Source of the DNA: Akkermansia muciniphila
GTDB lineage: Bacteria > Verrucomicrobiota > Verrucomicrobiia > Verrucomicrobiales > Akkermansiaceae
Assembly: GCF_040616545.1 (NCBI RefSeq)
Contig: NZ_CP156688.1
Span: 2,046,001-2,110,000, forward strand
Direction of reading: 5' to 3'
DNA length: 64,000 nt
A model generated the notes under the pieces. That model did not search any database, was not told the origin of the DNA, and was given only the letters and a program-made list of their open reading frames with translations. Shown here piece after piece: positions 28,084 through 36,770 of the stretch; within the stretch, counting starts at the first letter, position 1, and each line of letters begins with the position of its first letter. Made by a program: the position numbers and the translations under genes.

Positions 28084-29226
28084 ATGAGTAATGACACTTC
28101 TTCGCAACAGCCCACATATCCCAAAGGTTTAAAAGGAATCATCGCCAATGAATCCGCCTTGAGTGATGTGCGCGGTGAGGAAGGACGGTTGCTGTATCTG
28201 GGCTACGATATTGATGATCTGGTGGAGATGTGCTGTTTTGAGGAAGTGGTTTACCTGCTTCTCAACAAGCGTCTGCCCAACCGGCAGGAGCTGGAGGCCA
28301 TCAAGAAGCGCCTGCGTTCCGACCGCGACCTTCCCCAGCCCATTCTGGATTTCTTTAAAACGGCCACCAAATCCGCACGGCCCATGTCCGCCCTCCGTAC
28401 GGCGGTGTCCATGCTCGGCATGTATGACGACCGGACGAAGGACGCCGGACAGTTGAAGGAAATAGGCCTCAGCCTGATTGCCAAGGTTCCCGTGATGGTG
28501 GCGTACTATTACCGTTTGTGCCAGGGGCTGGACCTTCCGCCCGTGCGGGAGGATCTGAGCGAGTCGGAACATTTCCTGTGGCTGCTGAAAGGGGAAGAGC
28601 CCAACCCGGATGAAGCCCATATCCTGGACGTGGCCTACATCCTGCATGCGGACCACGGCATGAACGCCTCCACCTTTGCGGCGCGCGTCTGCATCGCCAC
28701 TCTTTCAGACATGTATTCCGCCATTACGGCGGCTATCGGCACGCTGAAGGGGCCGCTTCACGGGGGCGCCAATGAAGGCGTGATTGAAATGCTCAAGGAA
28801 ATAGGCACGGAGGACAAGGTGGACCCCTACATTGAGGACAAGCTGGCGCGGAGGGAAAAAATCATGGGCATGGGGCACCGCGTGTACCGCGTGCTGGACC
28901 CCCGCGCTCCGCACCTGCGCCGCATGGCCATCCGCCTTTCCTCCAGAATCGGGGAGCCCAAGTGGATTCGCATGTCGGAACGCATCGCCAAGCTCGTCCG
29001 CGAGCGGAAGGGACTTAATGCGAACGTGGATTTTTATTCCGCCACGGTTTATTACAGCATCGGCATTCCCACCAGGCTGTTCACGGCCATTTTCTCCATC
29101 GCCCGCTGCTGCGGCTGGGTGGCCCAGGTGCTGGAGCAGATGGAGGACAACACGCTGTACAGGCCGCTGACCCTCTACACGGGGCCCAAGGACCGCATTC
29201 CTGTTCCTACTATTGATATGCGGTAA
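28084..29226 (+). CDS. gltA: Citrate synthase
   Basis: 380 residues, like the short bacterial type II enzymes. Catalytic elements are visible: HADHGMNASTFAARV (first His), GPLHGGANEGVIEML (second His), MGHRVYRVLDPRAPHL and NVDFYSATVYYSIGIP (catalytic Asp). It condenses acetyl-CoA with oxaloacetate, the entry step of the TCA cycle. A 2-methylcitrate synthase role cannot be excluded by sequence, but no prp genes are nearby. It is a single gene with its own downstream terminator. Confidence 0.93.
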   Translation: MSNDTSSQQPTYPKGLKGIIANESALSDVRGEEGRLLYLGYDIDDLVEMCCFEEVVYLLLNKRLPNRQELEAIKKRLRSDRDLPQPILDFFKTATKSARPMSALRTAVSMLGMYDDRTKDAGQLKEIGLSLIAKVPVMVAYYYRLCQGLDLPPVREDLSESEHFLWLLKGEEPNPDEAHILDVAYILHADHGMNASTFAARVCIATLSDMYSAITAAIGTLKGPLHGGANEGVIEMLKEIGTEDKVDPYIEDKLARREKIMGMGHRVYRVLDPRAPHLRRMAIRLSSRIGEPKWIRMSERIAKLVRERKGLNANVDFYSATVYYSIGIPTRLFTAIFSIARCCGWVAQVLEQMEDNTLYRPLTLYTGPKDRIPVPTIDMR

Positions 29227-29244
29227 CAAGGTTTTTTAACGGAA

Positions 29245-29279
29245 AAGGCGCTGGATGTTCATCTCCGGCGCCTTTTTTG
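29245..29279 (+). terminator. Rho-independent terminator after citrate synthase
   Basis: Stem AAGGCGC / GCGCCTT (29245-29251 with 29268-29274) with a 16-base loop, followed by TTTT. It lies between gltA and the next gene on the same strand. Confidence 0.75.
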
Positions 29280-29305
29280 CATCATTCCCGCTCCCTTTCT
29301 CTCTC

Positions 29306-29914
29306 ATGAAAAACTATCCATTCTACCTGCTGTCCGTATTCGCCCTGTTGTTCATAGCTCTGGGGATTTCACCCAGCTCCCGTTCCGTCTGGGTGGCGGA
29401 GGTGATTCCCGTGGCGCTGGTGGTGGTTTTCCTGGCGGCGGGATTCCGGAAATTCCGCTTCAGCAACTGGTCCTATACGCTGATGTTTTTCTGGCTGGCG
29501 TGCCACACGGTGGGCGCGCATTACACCTTTGCGGAAGTGCCTTTCGAATGGTTCCGGGAACTTGTCGGGGCGCACCGGAACCCTTTTGACCGCGTGGCTC
29601 ACTTCACGGTGGGGTTTTATGCTTTTCCCGTGGCGGAATACCTGGTGCGCAGGCAATATGCGGGGAAGGTGCTTGCGGGGATATTCGGCCTCTTCTTCGT
29701 GATGGCCGTGGCGGCTGCCTATGAGATCATTGAATGGCAGTACGCGGTTATGGTGGGCGGGAATGACGCCAATGACTTTCTCGGCTCCCAGGGAGACATT
29801 TGGGATGCCCAGAAGGACATGTTCTGCGATACCTGCGGGGCCGTGGCCTCCCTGGTTCTCTTTTACCTGGTGCGCCCCTGGCGCCGGAAAGGCGCGGATT
29901 CCGCTTCTTCCTGA
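29306..29914 (+). CDS. DUF2238 (YjdF-like) membrane protein
   Basis: 202 residues from ATG 29306 (MKNYPFYLLSVFALLFI); the frame is open from 29255, but that part overlaps the gltA terminator region. Five or six hydrophobic helices are visible. Motifs of the family: ACHTVGAHYTFAEVPF, NPFDRVAHFTVGFYAFP and YEIIEWQYAVMVGG, then DFLGSQGDIWDAQKDM, with conserved acidic, His and Asp residues at membrane edges. The E. coli relative is YjdF, whose function is not settled. Confidence 0.85.
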   Translation: MKNYPFYLLSVFALLFIALGISPSSRSVWVAEVIPVALVVVFLAAGFRKFRFSNWSYTLMFFWLACHTVGAHYTFAEVPFEWFRELVGAHRNPFDRVAHFTVGFYAFPVAEYLVRRQYAGKVLAGIFGLFFVMAVAAAYEIIEWQYAVMVGGNDANDFLGSQGDIWDAQKDMFCDTCGAVASLVLFYLVRPWRRKGADSASS

Positions 29915-29983
29915 CCGGGATATTCATGTTCCCAGCCTGCCGGAATGGAACGGGCAATAGGGAGGCCCCCGGTGTTTTCCGTA

Positions 29984-30448
29984 TTAAATGCCCGCCTGGC
30001 GCAGCCCTTCGTAAAGGACAATGGCTACGGCAGTGGAGAGGTTCAGGCTGCGAGAGCCTTCCCCGGGCATGGGAATGGTCAGGGCCGTGTCAGCGTGTTC
30101 TTTCAGCAGGCTTTCCGGCAGCCCGCGGGATTCCGGGCCAAAGACCAGGTAATCCCCCTCCCGGAGCTCCGCATCCCAGTGGGAGCGGCGCGCCTTGGTG
30201 GTCAGGTACCAGAACCGCGCGCCGGGGGCCGCCGCCCGTTGCAGCTCCTCCAGGCTTTCCCATACGCGGAGGTCCACTTTGGCCCAGTAGTCCAGGCCCG
30301 TGCGGCGCACGTGCTTTTCATCCAGGCTGAACCCCAGCGGTCTGATCAGGTGCAGCCTGGACCCCGTAGCCAGCGCCAGCCGCCCGGCCGCTCCCGTGTT
30401 ATGCGGAATTTCCGGATGGAACATGACGATGTGGAAACGGGGGTGCAT
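29984..30448 (-). CDS. trmL: tRNA (cytidine(34)-2'-O)-methyltransferase TrmL
   Basis: 154 residues from ATG 30448 (MHPRFHIVMFHPEIPHNTG), the usual length for this SPOUT enzyme. Signature motifs: PEIPHNTGAAGRLALATG, LVFGPESRGLPESLL (motif 2) and IPMPGEGSRSLNLSTAVAIV (motif 3, knot). TrmL methylates the wobble ribose of tRNA-Leu isoacceptors. An in-frame ATG at 30508 would overlap the divergent exonuclease-like gene and lacks family homology. Confidence 0.93.
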   Translation of the reverse strand: MHPRFHIVMFHPEIPHNTGAAGRLALATGSRLHLIRPLGFSLDEKHVRRTGLDYWAKVDLRVWESLEELQRAAAPGARFWYLTTKARRSHWDAELREGDYLVFGPESRGLPESLLKEHADTALTIPMPGEGSRSLNLSTAVAIVLYEGLRQAGI

Positions 30449-30528
30449 GCACCTATTCTCACCACAAACGCGCCTTCCGTTCAAGTGAGACTTGTCCAAA
30501 AGTGGCAAATCATGTACGTTTCCTTCCG

Positions 30529-31092
30529 ATGAGAGATATCGTGTATTTTGACTTGGAAACCCGTCATTCCGCGGCGGAGGTGGGCGGCTGGCACAATACG
30601 GCGGACATGCGCGTTTCCGTGGGAGTGACTTATTCCACGGCCTCCGGCAAGTACACGATTTATTCCGAGGAGATGGTTGATGACCTGATCCTCCAGCTCC
30701 GCCAGGCCGACCTGGTGGTGGGGTACAATCACGAGCATTTCGACTACGGCGTGCTTCAGCGCTATACGATGTGGAACTTGGTGGACATCACCAACAATCT
30801 GGACCTTTGCAGGGACATCGAACAGCGGGGAGGCGTGCGCGTGAAGCTGGATTCCGTAGCGGCCGCCTCCATCGGTTCTTCAAAAACGGCCGTAGGCACC
30901 CAGGCCCTCAAGTGGTGGGCGGAGTACGTGCAGACGGGCAATACGGATGTACTGATGGAGATTGCCCGCTACTGCTGCTTTGATGTGAAGGTGACGCGGG
31001 ACGTGCACTGGTACGGGGCAGAGCACGGCTTCATCCGTTATGACGACAAGAAAGGTGGTACGGTGGAACTGCCTGTGGACTGGAAGCTCTAA
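30529..31092 (+). CDS. RNase H-fold 3'-5' exonuclease-like protein
   Basis: 187 residues from ATG 30529 (MRDIVYFDLETRHSA). The DEDD exonuclease motifs can be followed: exo I FDLETR near the start, exo II around VVGYNHEHFDYGVL, and exo III near YCCFDVKVTRDVHW. This fits the YprB/RNase_H_2-like branch of DnaQ-type nucleases. Target is unknown. It is divergent from trmL and not clearly in an operon. Confidence 0.75.
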   Translation: MRDIVYFDLETRHSAAEVGGWHNTADMRVSVGVTYSTASGKYTIYSEEMVDDLILQLRQADLVVGYNHEHFDYGVLQRYTMWNLVDITNNLDLCRDIEQRGGVRVKLDSVAAASIGSSKTAVGTQALKWWAEYVQTGNTDVLMEIARYCCFDVKVTRDVHWYGAEHGFIRYDDKKGGTVELPVDWKL

Positions 31093-31134
31093 AGGACGCT
31101 TCCGGAAAGAGGGGCCGTTTGGGCGCCATTTGAA

Positions 31135-31593
31135 TCAGCGGCGGTTGATGCGCGCCACTTCCCGCTGGGCCTCCCGCATTTCCACGCGGGCTTTCAGGTC
31201 ATAGCGCTGGTCGCGGTGGGTCTTGCCCTTGCCCAGGCCCAGGGCCAGTTTTACCTTGCCGTTTTTCCAGTACAGTTTCAGGGCTACCAGGGAGCACCCT
31301 TTCTGGGAGGTCTGTTGCTCCAGCTTGAAAATTTCCCGTTTGTGGAGCAGCAGGCGGCGCGGGCGGCGGGACTGGTGCTGGAAGAATTCTCCGGCGGTTT
31401 CCCACGGCTGGATGTCGCAGCCGTACAGGAGCATCTGGCCGTTTTCCACCCTGGCGAAGGAATCCGCTATGTTCACCTTGCCGGAGCGGATGGATTTGAC
31501 CTCCGTTCCCTTGAGCTCCATGCCGCATTCGTAGGTGTCCAGGATTTCATAATCCCGGCGGGCTTTCTTGTTGGTGGAGATGTCGGAACTCAT
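31135..31593 (-). CDS. smpB: SsrA-binding protein SmpB
   Basis: 152 residues, normal length. Family features: ARRDYEILDTYECGMELKGTEVKSIR-type N-terminus, NIADSFARVENGQMLLYG, and a C-terminal basic segment (ALGLGKGKTHRDQRYDLKAR) that binds tmRNA and enters the decoding site. It delivers tmRNA to stalled ribosomes. The tmRNA gene itself is not visible in the window. It lies downstream of rpoZ with a terminator between. Confidence 0.96.
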   Translation of the reverse strand: MSSDISTNKKARRDYEILDTYECGMELKGTEVKSIRSGKVNIADSFARVENGQMLLYGCDIQPWETAGEFFQHQSRRPRRLLLHKREIFKLEQQTSQKGCSLVALKLYWKNGKVKLALGLGKGKTHRDQRYDLKARVEMREAQREVARINRR

Positions 31594-31610
31594 GGCGGAG
31601 AGGGGGAGGG

Positions 31611-31644
31611 ATGAAAAGGCCCCGGGCTGGAAGAGCCGGGGCCT
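31611..31644 (-). terminator. Terminator between rpoZ and smpB
   Basis: Stem AGGCCCCGG / CCGGGGCCT (31617-31644, ten-base loop), followed on the minus strand by TTTCATCC. It would end or attenuate the rpoZ transcript before smpB. Confidence 0.7.
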
Positions 31645-31707
31645 GGTTGAAATGGAATGCTCCGTGCGGAAATCCGGGCCGGAACGGCAGTAGGGAGGGT
31701 ATGCTTT

Positions 31708-31929
31708 TTACTGGTTGCCTTCTTCAAGGCTGTCTGACTCTGCATGGTAGACAAGCTTGCCTTCAACGATTTCCGTCAGGGCAATGTTCGCGTTACCCAT
31801 GTGGGGGGTGGTGGGGACCAAGGGAGCGCGGCCATTATTGAGCTGGGCGACGCGGCGGGAAACCACGTTGATCAGCATCTGGGGCTCGGAAATGATTTTG
31901 GAGGCTTGTTCGACGAGTTCGGCTTTCAT
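31708..31929 (-). CDS. rpoZ: RNA polymerase omega subunit
   Basis: 73 residues, MKAELVEQASKIISEPQMLI then NVVSRRVAQLNNGRAPLV and IALTEIVEGKLVY. The order of the omega motifs (NxxSxRxxQLxxG, then AxxEIxxGK) fits RpoZ, which helps assemble and stabilise the beta' subunit. It is small but within the family range. Confidence 0.88.
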   Translation of the reverse strand: MKAELVEQASKIISEPQMLINVVSRRVAQLNNGRAPLVPTTPHMGNANIALTEIVEGKLVYHAESDSLEEGNQ

Positions 31930-32004
31930 GTAAAAATGTTTGGATAGGATCTCCTGATGCGGAAAGACATATAAAGGCTCCCCCTGTCCATAAGCAAGCC
32001 TATA

Positions 32005-32571
32005 TTACGGCATGAGCTCCCTTCGTTCACGGGAAGTCAGCTCCTTCCATGAGCCGGGTTCCAAGCCGTCCAGCGGGAACCTGCCTATCCTGGCGCGCAG
32101 GAGCCGGAGCGTAGGAAAGCCGATGACGGCAGTCATGCGCCGCACCTGGCGGTTTTTACCTTCCACCAGAGTCAGCTCCAGCCAGGAGGTAGGGATGGCG
32201 GCGCGGTAGCGCACGGGGGGATTCCGTGGCGGCACGTCCGGTTCCCTGCCCATGAGGCGCACCCGGCAGGGGAGCGTGCGGTACCCCTGGATGGAGAGCC
32301 CCCCGCGTTCCAGCGGGAGCAGGTCCGCGGCGGAAGGGGTGCCTTCCACCTGGCTCCAGTAAGTTCGGGGGTGCCGGTTGGCGGGGTTCAGGAGGCGGTC
32401 CACCAGGGATTTCTCATCGGACAAAAGGAGAAGGCCTTCAGAATCTGCGTCCAGCCTGCCGACGGGATACACGCCGGAGGGGAAGCCGAATTCCGCCAGT
32501 GTCCGGTGGTGGGGCGCCTCCCGCGTGAATTGGGAAAGGACTCCGTAAGGTTTGTTGAACGCCAGAATCAT
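32005..32571 (-). CDS. rluE: 23S rRNA pseudouridine synthase, RluE type
   Basis: 188 residues from ATG 32571 (MILAFNKPYGVLSQFTRE). Catalytic Asp is in VGRLDADSEGLLLLSDE. The stretch PRNPPVRYRAAIPTSWLEL then GKNRQVRRMTAVIGFPTLRL closely follows E. coli RluE. RluE makes pseudouridine 2457 in 23S rRNA. There is no N-terminal S4 domain, as in RluE. A longer open frame upstream is antisense to the next gene and is not used. Confidence 0.92.
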   Translation of the reverse strand: MILAFNKPYGVLSQFTREAPHHRTLAEFGFPSGVYPVGRLDADSEGLLLLSDEKSLVDRLLNPANRHPRTYWSQVEGTPSAADLLPLERGGLSIQGYRTLPCRVRLMGREPDVPPRNPPVRYRAAIPTSWLELTLVEGKNRQVRRMTAVIGFPTLRLLRARIGRFPLDGLEPGSWKELTSRERRELMP

Positions 32572-32664
32572 GCCGTGCGGAGCAAGTATAGCATGAGCCT
32601 CCGTCCTTGGCACGAGAAATTGAAGCGGCTTGACTTGTCCCCGCCGGGGAAGGAAAGTACCTCC

Positions 32665-33453
32665 ATGCATGGAAAAATGGCAGGCGGTATTCTGATGCTG
32701 GCGTGCTGCTTGCCCGGCTGGGTGCAGGCAGCTCCGGACGCGGGGGAAGTGAAGGCGAAAATCGCGCGGAAAATCTGGCAGAACGAATGTGCCGGAACCG
32801 TCAGGGGGCTGGTCTCCTGGAACCGGGGGGAGGCGTTCCCCTCGCTGGGCATCGGGCATTTCATCTGGTTCCCCGCCGGAGTCAGGGAAAGGTTTGAGGA
32901 AAGCTTCCCTTCCTTTGTCCGGTTTTGCCGGAAAAGGGGCGCCCGCGTGCCGGAATGGTTTTCCGGCGCGGCCCCGTGGCGCACCAGGGGGGAGTTTGAA
33001 GCGGCGGACGTCCGCGGCGGCCTGCCCGAACGGATGCGGCAGTGGCTGTCCAGTCCCGCGGCCCTTCAGATGCAGGCGGATTTTATCATCAGCAGGTCCG
33101 TGGCCGCCCTGGGGCGCATCAAGAGCCAGTCCCGGCGTCCGGCGGAGATGGCGGCGCGGTACAATGCCGTGGCGATGGCGCCCAACGGCATGTATGCGCT
33201 GATTGACTACGTGAATTTCAAGGGGGAGGGGACCAATCCCGCAGAAAGGTACCGCGGCCAGGGCTGGGGGCTCATGCAGGTGCTGGAAGAGATGCGCCCC
33301 GCTGCTCCCGGACAGCCTGCTGCTGCGGAGTTTGCGGAGGCGGCTAAAAGGGTGCTTCAGCGGCGCGTGGACAACAGTCCGGCAGGGCGCGGGGAGGCCC
33401 GCTGGCTTGCCGGATGGAAGAACCGGTGCGATTCCTACAAGAGAAGCCTGTGA
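32665..33453 (+). CDS. Secreted lysozyme-like protein of a conserved unknown family
   Basis: 262 residues from ATG 32665, which has AAGGAA nine bases upstream and gives the signal peptide MHGKMAGGILMLACCLPGWV (cut near QAA). Glu41 (QNECAG) followed by GIGH at 62-65 is the spacing seen in T4-lysozyme-type muramidases, where the catalytic Glu precedes GIGH. Other conserved-looking blocks are IDYVNFKGEG and RYRGQGWGLMQVLEEM. I infer a peptidoglycan-active fold; catalysis is not proven. It is divergent from rluE. Confidence 0.7.
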   Translation: MHGKMAGGILMLACCLPGWVQAAPDAGEVKAKIARKIWQNECAGTVRGLVSWNRGEAFPSLGIGHFIWFPAGVRERFEESFPSFVRFCRKRGARVPEWFSGAAPWRTRGEFEAADVRGGLPERMRQWLSSPAALQMQADFIISRSVAALGRIKSQSRRPAEMAARYNAVAMAPNGMYALIDYVNFKGEGTNPAERYRGQGWGLMQVLEEMRPAAPGQPAAAEFAEAAKRVLQRRVDNSPAGRGEARWLAGWKNRCDSYKRSL

Positions 33454-33496
33454 CGAATTCCCCGCCCGGCGGAGAAGACCAGTTGCGCAATTATCC

Positions 33497-33525
33497 TTGA
33501 CCTGCCGGGGATTAGGGTGTAATTC
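33497..33525 (+). promoter_or_regulatory. ndk promoter
   Basis: A -35 TTGACC at 33497-33502 and a -10-like TAATTC at 33520-33525 (17-base spacer; TGTAAT at 33518 is the alternative) lie 31 bases before the ndk ATG. Confidence 0.5.
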
Positions 33526-33556
33526 CCTCACTTCATCCTGAAACTTCGCTAATTTT

Positions 33557-34012
33557 ATGCCAAACACTCAAGAAGAAACAACGCTGGTTCTGCTCAAACC
33601 CGATTGCGTGCGGAAAAACCTTTCCGGCACCATTTTAAAACGTTTTTTGTCCGAGGGGTTTCGCCTGCGCGGCATTAAGATGATCCAGCTTGACGAGCCT
33701 ATTCTCCGGGAACATTACTCCCATATTCTGGACCTTGTGGTCAACGGGGAACTGCTGTTCCCGAAACTGCTTGATTTCATGACCAGCTCCCCGGTTATCG
33801 CCATCGCCCTGAAGGGACCGGGCGTGATCGTGCGCGTGCGTGAGCTGCTGGGGCCCACCAACTCCCAGAAGGCGCAGAAGGGCACCATCCGCGGGGATTA
33901 CGGAACGGACAGCATGATGAATATCTGCCATGCTTCCGACAGCCGCGAATCCGCCGCCGTGGAACTGGTACGGTTCTTCCGTGAAGAAGAGCTGTTTGAC
34001 AGCCTTAACTGA
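33557..34012 (+). CDS. ndk: Nucleoside diphosphate kinase
   Basis: 151 residues. LVLLKPDCVRKNLSG at the N-terminus, RELLGPTNSQKAQKGTIRG in the nucleotide site, and the active-site His in NICHASDSRESA. It balances NTP pools through a phosphohistidine. A single gene. Confidence 0.96.
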   Translation: MPNTQEETTLVLLKPDCVRKNLSGTILKRFLSEGFRLRGIKMIQLDEPILREHYSHILDLVVNGELLFPKLLDFMTSSPVIAIALKGPGVIVRVRELLGPTNSQKAQKGTIRGDYGTDSMMNICHASDSRESAAVELVRFFREEELFDSLN

Positions 34013-34041
34013 GGCGTTGCCCTTTTTACCTCCGGTTTGCC

Positions 34042-34073
34042 AGAGCCGCGGCTTGTGATAAGGCTGCGGCTCT
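34042..34073 (+). terminator. Hairpin after ndk, weak terminator
   Basis: Stem AGAGCCGC / GCGGCTCT with a 16-base loop, 29 bases after ndk. The T tract is poor (TGCCTTG). Confidence 0.45.
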
Positions 34074-34170
34074 TGCCTTGCCTGGGGTATGCCCCGCAGA
34101 AGGATGAGCCTCCATGGGGCAGGCATGCCCCGCGGCCGCAGGGAAGGGAGGAAAACCGGGAAAAGGCAAA

Positions 34171-34992
34171 TTATTTTTCCCAGGGAGTGGTCAGGTACAG
34201 GAAGGCTTTTTTCATCCGGTAGGCCTCGCGCATCAGGCCGTCCAGGATATTGTTGCAGCTGTGCCTGGAAAAGGAATAACCGTAAATGCGCTTGATGGCG
34301 GCGTCCTCGCTGTGCTGCTTCTGGCGCTTTAATTCGGCGTCCATGTCCCGGAGCTCCACATTGGGGGCGCTCAGGTTGTCGCCGTGCCAGCGGAAATCCG
34401 CCAGCAGCCTGTTGTAATGGACGAACTTTTTTCCGGCACGGCCCAGGCGGGCGTAATACTCCCCGTCCATGTCGTACCGGAACCGTTCGTCCAGCAGGAA
34501 TCCTTCCTCAATCGTGGTGCTCCTGCGCAGGAACAGCGCGGTGGAGGCCAGGTACGTGCCGTACCAGATGTGCATGCGGAGGCTGTAGGGCAGGGCTTTC
34601 ATGGGCCGCTGGACGGCCCCGTCCGCATCAATGAAGTTCCAGGCCCCGTGCACGATGTCCGCATCCGGGCGGGAATCCGCAAAGGCCTTGACGGCTGCCA
34701 GAGCCCCAGGCAGCAGCCTGTCGTCCGTATTCAGCCACATGACCCACTTGCCGCGCGCCCTCCGGAAGCCGCGGTTGATGCCCTCAGACATGCCGGAATC
34801 CTTCTCCACATGCAATTTCAGGTGCGGGTAGGAGTTCAGGATGTCCAGCGTTCCGTCCGTGGAGCCGGCGTCCTGGATGATGTGCTCAAACGTGGCGCCT
34901 TCCTGGTTCCTGACGCTTTCAATGCACTCCCGCACGTAGCTGGCGTAATTATAGCTGGGCGTAACGATGCTGAAATCAGGCTCGGTATCCAT
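34171..34992 (-). CDS. Family 2 glycosyltransferase
   Basis: 273 residues. The GT-A fold is clear: FSIVTPSYNYASYVRECIES, then DAGSTDGTLDIL and the metal site WLNTDDRLLPGAL. Acts at the cytoplasmic face on a nucleotide sugar; acceptor unknown. It starts seven bases after the preceding gtrB-like gene, so both belong to one polysaccharide-modifying operon. Confidence 0.9.
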   Translation of the reverse strand: MDTEPDFSIVTPSYNYASYVRECIESVRNQEGATFEHIIQDAGSTDGTLDILNSYPHLKLHVEKDSGMSEGINRGFRRARGKWVMWLNTDDRLLPGALAAVKAFADSRPDADIVHGAWNFIDADGAVQRPMKALPYSLRMHIWYGTYLASTALFLRRSTTIEEGFLLDERFRYDMDGEYYARLGRAGKKFVHYNRLLADFRWHGDNLSAPNVELRDMDAELKRQKQHSEDAAIKRIYGYSFSRHSCNNILDGLMREAYRMKKAFLYLTTPWEK

Positions 34993-34999
34993 GGAAATT

Positions 35000-35944
35000 T
35001 TATTTGGAGGGACTGATGGAGCGTTCCCTGGCGATGTAGATGGGGCGTTTTTTGACCTCCGTATAGGTCTTGGCCAGGTACTGGCCCAGGATGCCCAGGC
35101 ACAGCAGGACGATGCCGCCCATCAGGCAGAAAACGCAGACCATGGAAGTCCAGCCATAGGCGGAATGGGGCCAGATCAACTCCCGGACCGTCAGCGCGAT
35201 GATGGCAAGAAAGGAAATGAAGGAAAGCATCACCCCCATGATGGAGGCCAGGGCCAGGGGGGCTGTGGAGAAGGCCACAATGCCTTCAATGGAGTAAAGG
35301 AACAGTTTGAAGAAGGACCATTTGGTTTCTCCCGCCACCCGCTCCACATTCTCATACTCAAACCATTTGGTGCGGAAGCCCACCCATTCATACAGGCCTT
35401 TGGAAAAGCGGTTGTACTCCTTCAGGGAAAGCAGGGCCTCCAGCACGGGGCGCGTCATTAGCTTGTAATCCCGGGCGCCGTCCACGATGTGGGTGTCCGA
35501 TATCCGGTGAATCGTCTTGTAAAAGGCGCGCGCAAAGAAAGAACGCAGCGGCGGTTCCCCCTTCCGGGTGACGCGGCGCGTTCCGGCGCAGTCGTACCCT
35601 TCCTCGTCAATGGCTTTCACCATCTGCGGCAGCAGGGAGGGCGGGTCCTGAAGGTCCACGTCCATGACGGCTGCATAATCACCCGTGGCCGCTTCCAGCC
35701 CCGCGTAAATGGCCGCTTCCTTCCCGAAGTTGCGGGAAAAGGAAATAAACTTCACCTCCGGGGAATGTTCCGCCAGCTCCTTGATTATCTCCAGGGTGCG
35801 GTCTGTGGAGCCGTCATCCACAAAGATAAGTTCCAGGGCGTATCCCTCCAGGTGTTCCTTGAAAACCCGGTCCACCTCTTGTTTGAACGCCGGAATGGCC
35901 TGCTCTTCATTCAGGCAGGGAACGATCAGGGAAATTCGTTTCAT
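35000..35944 (-). CDS. GtrB/DPM1-like polyprenyl-phosphate glycosyltransferase
   Basis: 314 residues. N-terminal GT2 domain: ISLIVPCLNEEQAIPAF, FVDDGSTDRTLEI, FSRNFGKEAAIYAG and MDVDLQDPPSLLP. C-terminal part has two hydrophobic helices (ALASIMGVMLSFISFLAI and MVCVFCLMGGIVLLCLGILG), the layout of GtrB, which moves a sugar from UDP onto undecaprenyl phosphate. The usual flippase GtrA is not beside it. Confidence 0.93.
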   Translation of the reverse strand: MKRISLIVPCLNEEQAIPAFKQEVDRVFKEHLEGYALELIFVDDGSTDRTLEIIKELAEHSPEVKFISFSRNFGKEAAIYAGLEAATGDYAAVMDVDLQDPPSLLPQMVKAIDEEGYDCAGTRRVTRKGEPPLRSFFARAFYKTIHRISDTHIVDGARDYKLMTRPVLEALLSLKEYNRFSKGLYEWVGFRTKWFEYENVERVAGETKWSFFKLFLYSIEGIVAFSTAPLALASIMGVMLSFISFLAIIALTVRELIWPHSAYGWTSMVCVFCLMGGIVLLCLGILGQYLAKTYTEVKKRPIYIARERSISPSK

Positions 35945-36007
35945 GGCAGTGCCCGCATCATACGCCAGGGGCTTTCCGGATGCCAGAAAATAGTGCCCTG
36001 TACGCAG

Positions 36008-36045
36008 AGCGGCCTTCCCTCCGCAGGGCGGAAGGGAAGGCCGCT
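36008..36045. repeat. GC-rich inverted repeat between gspG and the glycosyltransferase operon
   Basis: AGCGGCCTTCCC and its complement GGGAAGGCCGCT form a long stem with an inner GC-rich part. There is no T run on either strand, so it may slow or end transcription only weakly. Confidence 0.5.
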
Positions 36046-36079
36046 GAAAAAGGCGCTGCGCGTGGAAAAAACGGAAGAA

Positions 36080-36748
36080 TCAGAATTTCGGCAGGTTGCC
36101 GATGTCATCCTCGTTTTCAGGGGCGTGCGGGTCTTTCAGGTCACTGTCTCCGTCCTTGCCGAAGGACCAGAAATCGTAATCCGGATTCATGCCGTTGCCC
36201 ATTTTCAGGTTCTTTGCGCTGGCGGATTTGGAGGGGATGGCCTGCTCGCTGCCCAGGCGGTAGCGGTAGGGGGAGCCCCACGGGTCCGCCAGGATGTAAA
36301 GCGTGACGGGCCTGCCGTCCTTGCCCTTCACATGGACTTCCCGGACGGTCGGGTTGCTCTTGGGCTGGGTGGCGGGATTCAGCTCATCATTGTAAATGGT
36401 GGTATCCCTGGAAGGCATGCCTTCATTCTTGTGGTCGCCGAAGAGGGCCATGTATACCACGTTGGAGCTGTACTCCTCGCCGTTCGCCACGGCTACTCCG
36501 TGGTTGTTGAAGGGGGCTTCCGTACCGTAGGGGTAGCGGTCATGGTCGCTGTGGTAGCTCTCCAGCCCCATTTCAATCTTGCGGACGATGGATTCCGTGG
36601 CCTGTTCGTTCTTCCGGGTTTCAAGCCAGGTGTAGATGGAGATGGTCAGCGTGGCAAGCACCACGATGATGACCATCACCACCAGGATTTCCATGAGGGT
36701 GAAGCCCTGTGCCGCCCGGAGGCGGCTGTATGCGGAGCGAATCTTCAT
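36080..36748 (-). CDS. gspG: Type II secretion major pseudopilin GspG-like
   Basis: 222 residues from ATG 36748. A prepilin peptidase site QGFTLMEILVVMV with Glu at +5 lies after a 15-residue basic leader. The C-terminus has the GspG pattern DPWGSPYRYRLGSEQ and YDFWSFGKDGDSDL, ending in DDIGNLPKF; this region binds calcium in known GspG. It is longer than common GspG (~145), owing to an insertion in the middle. Last gene of the gspE-gspE-gspF-gspG set. Confidence 0.88.
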   Translation of the reverse strand: MKIRSAYSRLRAAQGFTLMEILVVMVIIVVLATLTISIYTWLETRKNEQATESIVRKIEMGLESYHSDHDRYPYGTEAPFNNHGVAVANGEEYSSNVVYMALFGDHKNEGMPSRDTTIYNDELNPATQPKSNPTVREVHVKGKDGRPVTLYILADPWGSPYRYRLGSEQAIPSKSASAKNLKMGNGMNPDYDFWSFGKDGDSDLKDPHAPENEDDIGNLPKF

Positions 36749-36770
36749 CTGGTCTGCTTCTGGAGGAGGG

